A DNA stretch of 64,000 nucleotides from Saccharum officinarum (lineage: Eukaryota; Streptophyta; Magnoliopsida; Poales; Poaceae): contig CM036188.1 in the NCBI GenBank assembly GCA_020631735.1, positions 10,830,214-10,894,213 on the forward strand. Direction: 5' to 3'. The translations under genes and the position numbers were made by a program. The notes under the pieces were generated by a model. It had not been told where the DNA came from, searched no databases, and saw only the letters and a program-made list of their open reading frames with translations. Shown here piece by piece: positions 21,710-32,935 of this stretch (positions are counted from its first letter, which is position 1; each line of letters starts with the position of its first letter).

Positions 21710-24545
21710 GCCTCCCAAGCAGGACTTTGGAAGCGTCTATGAGATGTAGTATTAATATTTCCCTGGAACATAACATGAGGTCTTGATGCATTTGATCTAG
21801 CTTGGAGGAGGGCAGGAGTTTTTAATCTGGGCTAGACAGGAGGAATCAAAGTGACGGGCTTCAGAGGTGCTGAGGTTAGAATATGTAGTCTGAGCTAGCT
21901 GATGAGGGACGATCAGGTGGTGGTACTTCAAAGTTGGTGCCTGGCCATTGTGGCCTTACCACAGCCATCCAGGGAGGTGGAGAGGAGTAGGCCCTACCAT
22001 TGGTTTCCATGTGCTCTGGTGGTTGGAGCCTACGTGAGACCACTGTCATTAGCTCCCCATTTTTATCTGCAGGAGTGTAGGTTTTTCAGTTCGATCTGTC
22101 TCTAGGACGGTGAAAGAAAGTCCTGGTTGTATTAGGAGCTGAAACTTGTAGAGTGTGGACTGTGGAGGCATGAGGCACCCTAGGCTAGATTAGGTGAAAA
22201 GATGCATCGATAGATTGGCACCAGTTTCATACCTGTGGTCCGCATGGAATAGCTGGTGGGCAATTACTTGTTAAGGGTACTGATCTCGCAGGATGTGACA
22301 CTTGAGGCGTATGGACTGTGTGCTCTAACTATCACGCACTATTTTGTACTAGTACCAGCCATTTTCTGATCTCAGATTCAATACAATCAAGGGTTTTGTC
22401 AGGCCTGCCTCATTGAATAGGTGGCTGACCACCTAATAGGGCAGCAAGACTTCCATGTAACAAGCTGGTTCTGGTTGGATTCTTACACAATTGATGGAAT
22501 TGGCGGTAAGAGATTATTTTCTCATTCAAACCATCCTTGTAGGACAACCTGCCTGCCTCTGTTGAGGACCAATTGCAAAGAGAGAATACTCTATTTCTCT
22601 CTGTTATTAGCTAACCTTTTGTAAGGACCGGTGCTCTTCTCGACATGGCATTGGGCATTTGGGGAGCACCTCTTGTTGTTGGAGGATTGGGATGCAGAAC
22701 AGTTTATGATCTGTTTTCCTACATTTTTAATGACAGATCTGTATCAAGTGCTGTATAATATGAAGGACAAAATCGGCGATGTCGCTTTGCTTGGTACTTT
22801 GGAGACAAGTATTCCATCACATGGTTATGAGCGGAGCAGTACATGGTTGGATACATTGTATGCTGACTAATATATGCTCTTGTGATTTGTGAAGTATTAT
22901 TCAGTTTGTCAACCTTTGGGAAACCAGAGGGGCCATTAGGGTCCCTCGTTCTGTTAGTAGGTACGGTCAAGAGTCCAGTAGTGACCGAATGGATCTTCAA
23001 AGATGATCACTCCGTTCATTCTGTTACTTGGCTGTTTCTAACATTTATAATTAGATTATTAGGTTAGTTCCATATATTTGAAAATCACAGATATTTATTT
23101 ATTTTTCTGACCCAGCCCTTTTCTTTTGGATCCACGACCAGATAATTGGTGATATGTGATTATTATCTCACGTGGCATTAGCCTTATCTGTCCTGCTTTC
23201 TGTTCCTGGGGCTTCAAGTTCCCAAACGCCACAATATACGAACATTGGAATGAGAAATAGGATCAAGATCGGACCTGGACAAAGATCTGCCCTGTCCAAT
23301 TTCCAAAAGCTTTTCGAGTCAGATGGTATGATTTCTGTCCCAAGCTCGTCCAGCTTTTTCCATTGATGCATGTATACAACTCACAGCCCTCACAGTTGCC
23401 TGCCTCCATTTGACGCAAATCCCCATACGGTATTCTTAACTTTGTTGTTTTCTGTGTTCATGAACTTCGGAATATGCAACAAGTGAAGTTGCTAATCACT
23501 TGCTACATGTACAGATGCACTGCAAAAGACTAGTATACTCGATGGCATGGCAATGGCAGAGGTAATCTTGATTATACTATAATTAGTCTATATTTAGCAT
23601 CTCTTGGAGTATGAAACGGTATGAAACAATTGAGTTCAGTTGGTGGAATCTCTTAGCTTTCAAGGGTACTCCATTGCAGCTCAATGCAAATGATGAGCCC
23701 TTGTTCGCTAAAGTCGAATAGGCTTGTAGAGTCCCATGTGTTACATTTTCTAGTGGCCTCATGAGGATGGGATCATGAGAGGGAGACTTCATAAGCATGT
23801 CCCATTATAAAGGTTTTCATGACCATTCAAACCTAACAGGAAGACTTTGTGAAAAAAAACTGAAAGATATATAGGTACAGAAATTTACATATCAATTCGA
23901 TACTCTTGTATTAGTATTATTGGCAATAGCATATTTGCACGTATCACGTTGACCAAGAATGAAGATACTATATGGTTGAATGCGAATTTATTAAACATGT
24001 GGCAGGATGCACTACTAGATTGTAAACTACACGGGAGCTCATTTTGCAGCACCGGAACAGTGCATGCACTGGGCTATGAATTTTGACCAGAGTGCGTGAT
24101 ATTTAAAAGATGACCATGCGAGTACCAGTAGGGAACCACGCAGCAGGGTCCTTTTGCTAACTCAATCATGCAGCTCACCTGCCCCTCCCAAGACCAAGAG
24201 AGCTTTTGATAATGTAGGTTTGGTTTCTCCATGCACATGAATGATTTGGTATCTTGTGGAATTGAATACAAAATAACTCAAGATAAGGGGACACATGCTA
24301 TTGCCCCTGGTTTTGTTTATTGTTGTGGTCTCGGTTCCCTTTTCGTACGGCCATGCCTGTTTGGCCACAGAATTCATGCATGCATATGCATTGGGCTGAA
24401 AAACCAACCTTGAGCGCCCATGTTACTCTTCTCCTGTTCCCAAATGAGGCCCTGGAAATGTGCAATCAAGCCTTGCCCATTTGGACCTTTGATGGCATTC
24501 ATTTATTATTAGCCAGGCTAAATTAAATTATTTACAGTTACAATA

Positions 24546-24690
24546 TACTCTCTCCATTCCAAATTGTAAGTTGTTTTTTTAAAAAAAAATACATAGAGTT
24601 TACTATACATCTAGATAGTGTATATCTAGGTGCATATCAAAAAGCTATGCACTTAGAAAAATCAGAACGACTTACAAGCTGGAACTTGGA
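24546..24690. mobile_element. Stowaway-like MITE
   Basis: The left end TACTCTCTCCATTCCAAATT and the right part AACGACTTACAAGCTGGAAC are degenerate inverted copies of the common grass Stowaway terminus (CTCCCTCCGTCCCAAAT type). The interior has the usual inverted TACATCTAGATAGTG-like sequence. The last bases of the right terminus are eroded or overwritten. Confidence 0.65.
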
Positions 24691-24719
24691 ACGTGGGGTA
24701 CGAGATCTGCCATTGAAAA

Positions 24720-27469
24720 ATGCTTGCTTGGGCAAAAACAGGGAAAGATCTAGCAGGCCCTCGCCCCTTGCTGCTGGCCACCCGCGCGCCACCGCCGCCA
24801 CCGCTGGCGGTCGCCCCGGCCCCGGCGCCCTCCTCCCCCTCCCCCTCCCCTCCCCTCAGCCGCTCCCACCTCCCCTGCCCGGCTGCGCGCGGGGAACGGC
24901 ACATGCGAGGCCGCCGGCGGCTGCCGCGCCTTTCCCGCCGCTGGCGGGGACGGATCCGGCCGCCACGACCCAACCACGACTAGATCCGGCGGCCAGGCCC
25001 TCATCCCCGCCGCTAGCTGCCTCTCCACCTCCACGGGCTGCTCCACAGCACCGTGGCCCCTCTATGCCGCCACCGCTGCCACCCCCACCACTGGCTTCAT
25101 CTCCATCACCCTTCTACCCCAGCAGTGCCTCAGAGGGCCGCTCCAAGTTCTGCCGGTCGGCGCGGCCGCGCGTGGGAGGGCCGCCCTCCCCACCGGTCCT
25201 CTGCGGCGGGCACCCCGGCACCTGCGATGGTGACGCGGACGCCGTCGGGTGCGAGGACGGCGGATCGGTGCCGGTGATCGTCGCCTCTACCGTGGCCGCG
25301 GCCTCCAGGTCCGCGGCTGGGCTACCACGGATGCCTCCCCGACACCCTTCGCCTGCTGCGACGGCCAATAGCGGTTGTGGCCCCCCGTGCGCGTCCCCGT
25401 TGGTGTCGCCGTTGCCGGTAGCCGCCGGCGTTGCCGTGCAGCGCAAGGAGTGCGATGCTGCCCCCGACGCCTTCCTCGTCCGCCCATCCGCCCCTACCCT
25501 GAGCCCGCCGTCCACCCCTCTAGTAGACGAGCTGGTTCTCATCGAGGACGTCTGCGAGGACGAGGACGTCGTTGCCCCTGCTTCCTCACCCTTTCGTGGG
25601 CACTTTGCTACCCCCTTCCCGAGCTCGTCCACCCTGTCCCCTTACGCCGCCCCTTTCCTTCCTGGGGGGGCACGGAGGGACGACCCAAGGCTCGGCGCTG
25701 GGCCGATGATGGCTTTGGCGAAGGCTTCGACGCGGACGCGACGCCAACCTCGATGGCGCCCTACCTGGACACGGTTCGACGGGTGCCGCAGCTGCAGCCG
25801 CCGTGCCCGTTGACGTGGCCTGCGAGGCCCCTGCCGTCCTCCCGCCTAGGGCGTAAGGGGAAACATCACCGACCACATCCACAGCTTGTGCATGGCCTGC
25901 CGCCTCGGCCGGTGGAGGGCCGCATTCCGGCGCGTCTACGCCTCGGTCGCCGAGGTCGGGTCTCCACCCCTGACACCGACGGATGGCGGGAGATCCTCCG
26001 GCCGGAGGCGCGACCAGAGACTGCCTCGGCTGTGCTCCGGGGACCAGCTCGGGGGGGGGGGGGTCGGCCTCTTCGTCGTCCTCCACGCCGCATCCCAACT
26101 GATCTCCACGGGAAGTGCCTTAATTGCCTCTCATCCACACACCGGGTGGCCACCTGCAAGCTCCCCCAACAGTGTTTGCGTTGCTGGGAGTTTCGGCACA
26201 CTACACGCGACTGTAACCGCCTGAGGCCCGCGGGCTCTCGGAGCTCGGGGAGCGCACCTCACTCCCGCCCCCGGCTCGGGTGGCGCACCGATGGGCCGCC
26301 GGCAGCGCCCAGTCCAAGAACGCATCGTCGACAACCGCCAGGGCACCCACCAGGCTGCCGCCGTAGGCACCAACCAGCTGACTTCCCCTGGCTCGTCGTC
26401 CGCGGCAGGGGGGCAACCCGAGGGCGGAGGCGGATGTCGGCATTGGCCGGCGTCGGCAGCGTCGACGTTAGCACTGGAGGAGGAGGCGGCGCTGTGGACG
26501 GTCGAAGGAGACCTCGCAGGCACTGCCGGTCGGCACCGCGCCACCAGGGACCGTCGAGACACACAGCGGGAGGAGCTCCGCCCAACCTGACCTGTTGGCG
26601 CGGACAATTCGCCCGGATGTTACGTATGCTCGCGACATCGAGGACCCGATGTTGGAGGAGTTTGCAGCCTCCCTCGCCAGCGGTCGGCCCACCGGGAGGG
26701 ACTCCTCGCCGTGCGAGGGCACTGGGCCTCCTGCTTGGGTTGACCCGATGCTTGATGAACTCGATGCCTCGCTTGTCGCCAGTCCGTATACTCCGCCTGC
26801 GGCCCCTCTGGGAGCTCAGGCTTGGTTGGTGGACGTCCGTTCGCCACCACCAATGGTTCACCTCAACTTTGCAGATGCTGAGGAGTCGGGGGTGGAGGCT
26901 GAGGCCCCCTCATCGCACGTCAACGACACGGGTCGGCTTGACGTCGAGGCTGGCAACGTGGCTCTTGCTGTGTCGGAGGCGGCCTTGGCTGTGGATCTCT
27001 GCCCTTCAGGCTCGGACGTATGCGGCTCGGGCGAAACATCCTCGGCGACGGTATTGGCGGGGAGATCCCCTCCAACCATGTCGGCTGTCGTCGCGGCCGC
27101 GTTGTCGTTTGAGGAGAGTTTGGAGGAGCGGCTTTGTCTTCCTTTGCAGACGCCCCTCATCCAGGGGCCGCCGAGGTTGCGCAGACCTCGAACGCCGGCT
27201 CCGGTTACGTCGTTATGGCGCAGTGAGCGCATCGCCGAACCGCGCGAGGCAGACATCACCAAACATGCCTAGCGTGTTCTCATGAACAAGCTAGGTTTGG
27301 AGGCTCCGTCCCCAATGTTGCCTCCGACACAGTGCGTAAATACAAGGCGGCCTTTCGGGAGCTGCTTTCAGACTACACCCATGACGTGCTACAGCTTCTT
27401 CTTGGTGGAGAGTTTGACCCAATAGCCATGGAGCTGAACATGATCGGGTTGGACGACGAGGACAACTAG
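24720..27469 (+). pseudogene. Zinc-knuckle ORF1-like protein, frameshifted
   Basis: The coding signal passes through at least three frames. Frame 1 (about 26110-26240) contains paired CCHC knuckles: CLNCLSSTHRVATC followed by CLRCWEFRHTTRDC. Upstream, a Pro/Ala/Ser-rich region (24720-25680) is the N-terminal part. Another frame (26595-27269) is acidic and well composed, with DPMLEEF and DPMLDELDASL repeats, ending ITKHA before a TAG at 27270-27272 that probably replaced CAG, since RVLMNKLGLE follows in the same frame. The last part (about 27329-27466) is in a third frame and ends in a run of Asp/Glu. Intact relatives are nucleic-acid-binding ORF1/gag-like proteins of grass retroelements. The long Arg/Pro-rich open frame covering 25375-27285 is mostly out of phase and should not be taken as the product. 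Confidence 0.6.
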
Positions 27470-27623
27470 CCCATCGGCACCAGCACCTTTGTTGTTATAG
27501 TTTTATGTAATTACAACCTCGTGCGAGTGTCGTAAGGATGTGGTGTACGATTTTCGGTAATCTTCGGATTACCGTAAGTTCACCCTGTCTGTAATAAAAT
27601 TCCTTTATTCTGCTTAATGAAAC

Positions 27624-27639
27624 ACGTGCTATAGCACGT
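27624..27639 (+). other. Perfect 16-base palindrome before the A-tail
   Basis: ACGTGCTATAGCACGT forms a 6-bp stem with a TATA loop (or an 8+8 palindrome) five bases before the A-run. In grass LINEs a 3' stem-loop next to the tail is typical and is thought to be the RT recognition structure. Confidence 0.7.
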
Positions 27640-27655
27640 TCTCGAAAAAAATACT

Positions 27656-27956
27656 TGCATAACCTTTCAGCATTGATCGTACTATTAAATTACAAAATAT
27701 GCCTTATGCCTAAATGACATGTAGCACTTACTTTTAAAACTCTGCGTCTGCTAGGATGGATGCATGCGTCAGTGTAAGCTGCACGAGCGTGAAAAAAAGG
27801 CGTTTATACACGCCGGTCCTCTGTGGTTGCTGCATGGCATCGGCACCAATAATGGCGGGTATCATGTGGCTATCATGGCAAATGCTCCACTCACATCACA
27901 TGTCCTGAAAACCTCTGAACCGCAACAGTGGATCCCGCTCGCTGAAGTATCTCTCT
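27656..27956. other. Unassigned spacer
   Basis: Three hundred bases with no recognisable gene, RNA or transposon terminus. Confidence 0.4.
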
Positions 27957-28230
27957 GGCCTTGTTTAGTCCCTAACTTCTTCCTCAAATTTTACTATATA
28001 AACAGAAGATTTTTCGTCACATCGAAATATCGGCACATGTATGAAGTACTAAATGTAGATGAAATTTAAAACTAATTATACAGTTTTGTTATACTTTGCG
28101 AGACGAACATTTTAAGCCTAATTAGTCAAAGTTTAGACAATTTTTACCAAATACAAACGAATTACAACAGTGCGTATTTAATGCGCACTGTAGCAATTCG
28201 GACGCTCCCGAATCAGGATCTAAACAAGGG
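27957..28230. mobile_element. MITE, GGCCTTGTTTAG family
   Basis: Terminal inverted repeats GGCCTTGTTTAG (27957) and CTAAACAAGG (about 28220-28229), with the conserved interior GCGAGACGAACATTTTAAGCC found in several other MITEs of this window. CTCTCT lies directly on both sides and may be a target duplication, although the site is simple sequence. Confidence 0.75.
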
Positions 28231-29041
28231 CTCTCTGTCTGTCTTGCAGGCAGCATGAGTATCTCGCAGTCGCAGTCATATTGGGTGGGAAATGACCAAA
28301 AGAAGAAAAACTGGAGAAGATGAGAAGGTAAAGATGCCGCCGATTTTACATTATTCCCTCTTGCATACGTAGTTGCCTGCCATCCGTTGGTGCTTTGCTT
28401 GGTTGCCTTTTGTAAGGGCATCACTGATGGAGGCTAACACTACTAGTGATTCTAGGCTAACACTACTAGTGATTCTAGTACAAATAAAGTGATCTATATA
28501 GACTATAAAATGTTAAGAGTACTGTTCATACCATGTAAACTATTACTGTTTGTGGTTTGCAAAGAATCTTTTTCCTTTCATCAAATATCACCTTTATTTT
28601 TTCTCTCTTTTTTTAGCATGAACCACCTTCTCTCTCCCAAGCATACGTAGCTTCTGTAAGCCACTATGATAAATATAGAGCACCTACTTTCTTTATTTGA
28701 TCCTACGTGAGGCTACTGGTGAAAAAGCAGTGTTGGGAAGCCCTGGGAGGCAAGCAGCATCCAGGAGCACGCACATGTTGCAAGATCTTTTCTTTTCGTT
28801 CTCGTTTTTGGTGCGTAGTACGTGGTGTCAGGGACCATTCCTCCAACTGATGTCGTTTCACTTCTCACTTCACTTGTGCCGCTGTAAGCGACGCGGGCGA
28901 GGGCTGCGTCATAAAGCTTTTTTCTCTTGTACTACTAGCACGTTGCGTCGGAGACTGCAAGAGTGCGTGCGTGTGTGCACGCTGCACAGTGACTTGTTCT
29001 GTGATCTCTGGAGGTGCTAGGCGGCCGTCTAGCGTATCTGT
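28231..29041. other. Intergenic sequence with a 23-bp tandem repeat
   Basis: No gene is recognised. At 28432-28477 the 23-base unit GGCTAACACTACTAGTGATT(CTA) occurs twice in tandem, exactly. The rest shows neither coding domain nor terminal repeats. Confidence 0.45.
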
Positions 29042-29295
29042 CTGGTGTTCCTAAAAATTTGTATCTTAATCAATTACATCAAATGTTTGGACAATACTAA
29101 ACGTAGACGAAAAAAGAACTAATTGCACAATTTTTGGAGAAATCGCGAGACAAATCTTTTAAGCTTAATTAGTCTACAAAAAGCCTTAAGTGCCACAGTA
29201 CCAACATGTGCTAATGACGGATTAATTATTATTATTAGATTCGTCTCGTAGTTTTCTGACGGGTTCTATAATTTATTTTTTATTAGTATCTAAAA
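29042..29295. mobile_element. Degenerate MITE fragment, GGCCTTGTTTAG family
   Basis: Internal landmarks of the family are present (GCGAGACAAATCTTTTAAGC then TTAATTAGTC), but both termini are missing or unrecognisable, and a second inverted-looking stretch (ATTCGTCTCGTAG) follows. Probably a fragment or two nested fragments. Confidence 0.5.
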
Positions 29296-29661
29296 ACGCT
29301 GTGAGACCCAAGAATTTTTTTTCGCGAACAACCTTCGTGTGGTGCAGTGCAGTGTGCAGGGCAAAGCAGAGGCGCAGACGACCCGGGCCTGCCGCCTGCG
29401 CGTTCCGCTTTTTCTCGCGCACTGAGCAGAGGCTCCTCGCTGACGTGACGGAGAAGAGAAGGGCGATGGTGGTCTGTTTCGCACTGACTTGGCAGGCGCC
29501 TTCTGCCTTTTTTTCTCGCCGTGGCACTGTGGCAGTGCCTGCACCTGCGTTGCATGCAGGCCGTGGTGCGGCGGTGCCGGCTCCATCGCATTCTTTTCTC
29601 GCTTCGCCTGTCAGCGAGCACTGCAATGGACTAGTATTGGAGAGCGGGCGAAGGCCTCGGT
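29296..29661. other. GC-rich unassigned sequence left of the hAT element
   Basis: Open in several frames on both strands because of base composition, without any domain or codon pattern I can support. It ends at the target duplication of the hAT element. Confidence 0.35.
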
Positions 29662-30299
29662 GGTGCGGCCAGGGTTAAAAAAACCGTTCGGTAAACCGCG
29701 GTTACCGGCCTAACCGGGCCGGACCGGTTCCGGTCCGGTCCGGTTAGGTATTCCCCAAATTTAAATTTAAAATTTTAAAAAAAATGTTGAAAAAATTCCT
29801 AAAAATAGTTCATGATTTATAGAAGCTAATGGTGTAAAAAATTTTCAAATTCGAGTTCATTTAGTATTTATTTATACGTATAGAAGTTTGAAAAAAAAGA
29901 AAAAAATCCCGGTCCTGGCCCGTTAAGGCCCCCAAATTCAAATTTAAAATTTGAAAAAAACAAAAAAATACTGAAAAAATTCCTAAAAATAGTTCATGAT
30001 TTATAGAAGCCAATGGTGTAAAAAATTTTCAAATTCGAGTTCGTTTAGTATTTATTTATACGTATAGAAGTTTGAAAAAAAAGAAAAAAGAAAATTCCAA
30101 ACTCAAACCGAGCGGTAAACCGCTCAAACCGAGCGGTTACCTATCCAAACCGCCCGGTAAACCGGTGATAAACCGAACCGAAGGCGCGTTTGAATTCAAA
30201 TTCAAATTCGACCGGTTACCGGTAAACCGGACCGGTAAACCGGAACCGGAGGCTGGCGGTTTGGGGTGACCGGTCGGTAAAAAAAACCCTGGGTGCGGC
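29662..30299. mobile_element. Non-autonomous hAT element, 622 bp, with 8-bp target duplication
   Basis: The element at 29670-30291 starts CAGGGTTAAAAAAACCG and ends CGGTAAAAAAAACCCTG, an imperfect inverted repeat with CAGGG ends. It is flanked on both sides by the 8-base direct repeat GGTGCGGC (29662-29669 and 30292-30299), which is diagnostic for hAT insertion. Subterminal regions are dense in ACCGGT/AACCGG motifs on both sides, presumably transposase-binding sites. The interior holds a roughly 184-bp tandem duplication (about 29755-29938 and 29939-30105), each copy containing CCTAAAAATAGTTCATGATT. There is no transposase ORF. Confidence 0.9.
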
Positions 30300-31911
30300 T
30301 ACCAGAAGGCAGAGGCAGAGGGGGACAGAGCGGACGCAGGCGGTTGTGGCGAGGCGTGAGCGTGCGCACAGTGCCCGATTCTGTACATGTGTGTGAGTGT
30401 GTGTTTGTGTGTGCATGACACTGTGGACTGTGTGGTGGCTCATGGATGAGTGGTGGGCAGTGGTGTCATCACCCGTGGGTGGTGTATGGGCTCATGCCTG
30501 GCTGCTGTGCTGAGAAGAAAAGCGGTGCTCTGCTCCTGCTCTCACAGGGCTTTTCAGCGATCTAAAGGGTTGGTTGGGTGTGGGTGTGGGGAGTATAACA
30601 CAGGTTGGATTTTATTCTTGGTGCCTGCTTGTTGCCCATATTCATGTGGATTTGTTGGGCCATTTTGTCGCCTGAATCCCTACTCCCTAGCTAGTGCTTG
30701 GATTCTTTGCTAGCCCTACATGGACGAGTGCTCAAGTAAAGAGCAGGAGGAAACATGCAATGATCGATCGCACACGCGCGCTCTTCCGTACAGAACGAAG
30801 GAGTACAGTCAGCGTGCAAGAGCTACTCCTCCTAGGTCGTCCTAGCTAGCTAGTGCTAGTACTACACTCAAGATGTGATGAGGAAGGCGTTCGTCACGGG
30901 AGGAGGGTAACGTGCGGCAGGTGCCTTTGCCTGTGATATGCACGCACGCGCTGCATGCGCGCCGTGATGGCCTGTTCGCTGAAAACCTCTGATTTACTGT
31001 GTACTATAGCTAAACTGATAAGTCCGGACACGTATAGGCACCGGAGCTGCACTGCACCTGCATCTACATGCATGGTCCATGCATTTGTACGTATATATAG
31101 GCCGGTCCCTTCCCTGGCCTCCTGGCCTCCTGGCCGGCTCGCCCACTCGGCTCCTGGTCCGGCCGGCCTCCGGACCCCGGGACGCGACGGGACCCCAACG
31201 TACGTACGCACGCTTGGGCCGGCGATGGCGTACGTGGCTGGTGGCCGCTGCTGCATGCCGATGCCATTGTTAGGCGCCGCGGCGTTGCTCGTGGTCCGCC
31301 GGTGGAATTAACGTGCCGACCACCTGGCTCCCTCTCCCTGTCTCGATCGATCATCTCCCTCCTCCCCTGCATCGTCCTCTGCTGCGGTGATGCATGCAGC
31401 AGCACCAGCACACCGTATGTATCTCCGCTGTGTGTGCCTCAGCTCGAGCGTAGTACTACAGCAGTAGCGTACCAGCGTGCATGTGTGACACTGGCCCCGG
31501 AGCGTGGAGCGAGCGAGTCTCTGGCGTCTGGCGGACGACGTGACTGTTGGTGGCCGGCTCGACTATTGGCGCTGCTGTGCCCCTGCAGGCCTGCTCCTGC
31601 TCCTGGTGTGCAGTTGTGCACAGGGCAGGCAGACGCCAGGCGGTGTGTGGCACATGCACGCGCAAGCGAGCTCAGCTCATGCATGCATCAATGATTTCAC
31701 CCACTTGCATTGCGCCCTTGCGGTCATCCGTCCTGACCTGAACGAACCAACCAAGTGAACGCAGCCGCCTCCGTCCTGTGGCTGGCATGCATAGCCATTA
31801 TATTAGCCAGCATGCATGGCCACAGGATGGTACGGTGGGTGGCAACGCGGTGACAGGTGACGTCGCCGGCCGTCGTCGTCCCTCTCGAGCTAGTCTCGAC
31901 TCTGGGGTACG
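30300..31911. other. Intergenic sequence, GC-rich in its middle, no gene supported
   Basis: Contains GC-rich stretches (about 30890-31660) with a TATATATAGG at about 31092-31101 on the plus strand, which could be a promoter. No open frame in either direction has a known domain, and no exon chain could be built. A GC-rich inverted pair around 31778-31825 (TGTGGC...GCCACA) could fold as an RNA hairpin, but I recognise no known microRNA in it. Confidence 0.3.
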
Positions 31912-32131
31912 GTTGTTTAGTTCACCTAAAAACTTTACGCCCCATCCCATCGAATGTTTGGAAACATACATGGAGCATTAAATATAGATAAAAAATAACT
32001 AATTGTACAGTTTGCATGTATTTTGCGAGACGAATCTTTTAAACCTAATTAGTCCATGATTGAACACTAATTACTATAGCTCTACATATGCTACAGTACC
32101 CTGAAAACTTTATAGCCCCTGAACTAAACAC
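31912..32131. mobile_element. MITE, GGCCTTGTTTAG family
   Basis: The left end (GGTTGTTTAGTTCACC) and right end (GAACTAAACACC) are inverted copies, and the interior holds GCGAGACGAATCTTTTAAACC and TTAGTCCATGATTGAAC, the family hallmarks also seen at 56796-57032. Confidence 0.75.
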
Positions 32132-32309
32132 CTCCTCCACACAAACACGCCCATTCACATGCATCATGCATGTGTGTATTATATATGTATAAGCATATAT
32201 GTACTTCCTCCATTAAGAAAAAATGCACACGGCCACACATATTGTTTTTCAACGAGTGAAATAATCTTAAGTTTGATAAAATATGTAAAAAAAATACTGA
32301 GTAAAATGT

Positions 32310-32935
32310 ACGAGTGGTATTTAAACTTGTCTCGTAGTGTTATTCAGGTCTCCGAACTCTAAAAATGTATTTTTAGGTACCCGGAATTGTCTTAGGGTGT
32401 CATCTAGGTCCATATCTCTCAAAATTTCATTATTAGGTCCTTAAATTTGTCATAGCGTGCCATCTAGATCCGAACGAGCTCCCATTAATCCACATGCTGA
32501 TGTCTAGCACTCTATCTACATGCTCTCGGCTCTCCCCCTCTCTTCTAGCTCCATCTCTATTCTCTACGCTTGCCAATCTAGTGTGGCATTATTGCATAGT
32601 CGCCAACTTGCCATTCCTAACACATGCCTTCATCTATCATTCTCCAGGCCACGCCGTCATCAGTAGTGGTGGTTGCAAGTCCAAAGGTATTGCTCCTTAG
32701 GCAGAAGTGGTATGCGAACGATTGCTTTGCCATTAAATTCCTGTTCTGGTCGAGAATGATGTGTGGGCCCAACTGCTATGTTACGTGTCAAGAATGATGT
32801 GTGGACCCAATTGCTATGTTATGTGGCGTCTGCGGAGTAGATTGGTTCTATTTGGACAAGTTGAAGATCTAAAACTGCATTTCAAGAGTTTGGGAGCATA
32901 GATGACACTCCGAGACAAGGTTCGAGTATTGTCCA
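32310..32935. mobile_element. Probable non-autonomous TIR element (MULE-like)
   Basis: The left part (AACTTGTCTCGTAGTGTTA) and right part (TGACACTCCGAGACAAGGTT) are long, imperfect inverted repeats about 600 bp apart. Inside, 38-base blocks starting AATGATGTGTGG are tandemly duplicated (about 32755-32792 and 32793-32830). No transposase is present and the exact ends and target duplication are unclear, so the superfamily is a guess. Confidence 0.45.

Larger units (their letters stand above)
14929..24464. repeat. Copy B of the 9.5-kb duplicated segment
   Basis: Begins directly after the gap with GGCTTTTGCAATGG and matches 5305-14828 throughout. It runs on without a break past 24464 into unique sequence, so copy B is the one joined to the right-hand flank, while copy A is joined to the left-hand flank. 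It contains the intact B3 gene, the 69-bp tandem pair (18807-18944), the MITE fragment and the GC-rich block described for copy A. Confidence 0.95.
24695..27655 (+). mobile_element. LINE-like element with ORF1-type protein only
   Basis: A roughly 3-kb GC-rich unit whose decayed coding sequence carries a CCHC zinc-knuckle region and stops at 27467-27469. It is followed by a short 3' UTR, a perfect hairpin (27624-27639) and an A-tail (about 27645-27651). The hairpin followed by TTCTCGAAAAAAA is like the 3' end of grass L1 elements, which the reverse transcriptase recognises. No endonuclease or reverse-transcriptase domain exists between the ORF and the tail, so it would depend on another LINE. 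The left boundary is uncertain. Classification is inference from ORF type and 3' end. Confidence 0.55.

Noticed and set aside
25375..27285. 636-residue open reading frame as a gene
   Set aside because: Outside the short zinc-knuckle stretch it is Arg/Pro-rich and out of phase with better-composed frames on both sides; it stays open because of high GC content.
29273..29678. Overlapping 98-125-residue open frames on both strands
   Set aside because: Open on several frames at once owing to base composition; no domain and no consistent start.
31778..31825. Possible microRNA hairpin (TGTGGC...GCCACA)
   Set aside because: The stem is imperfect, made largely of GCATGC palindromes, and no known mature microRNA sequence is recognised in it.
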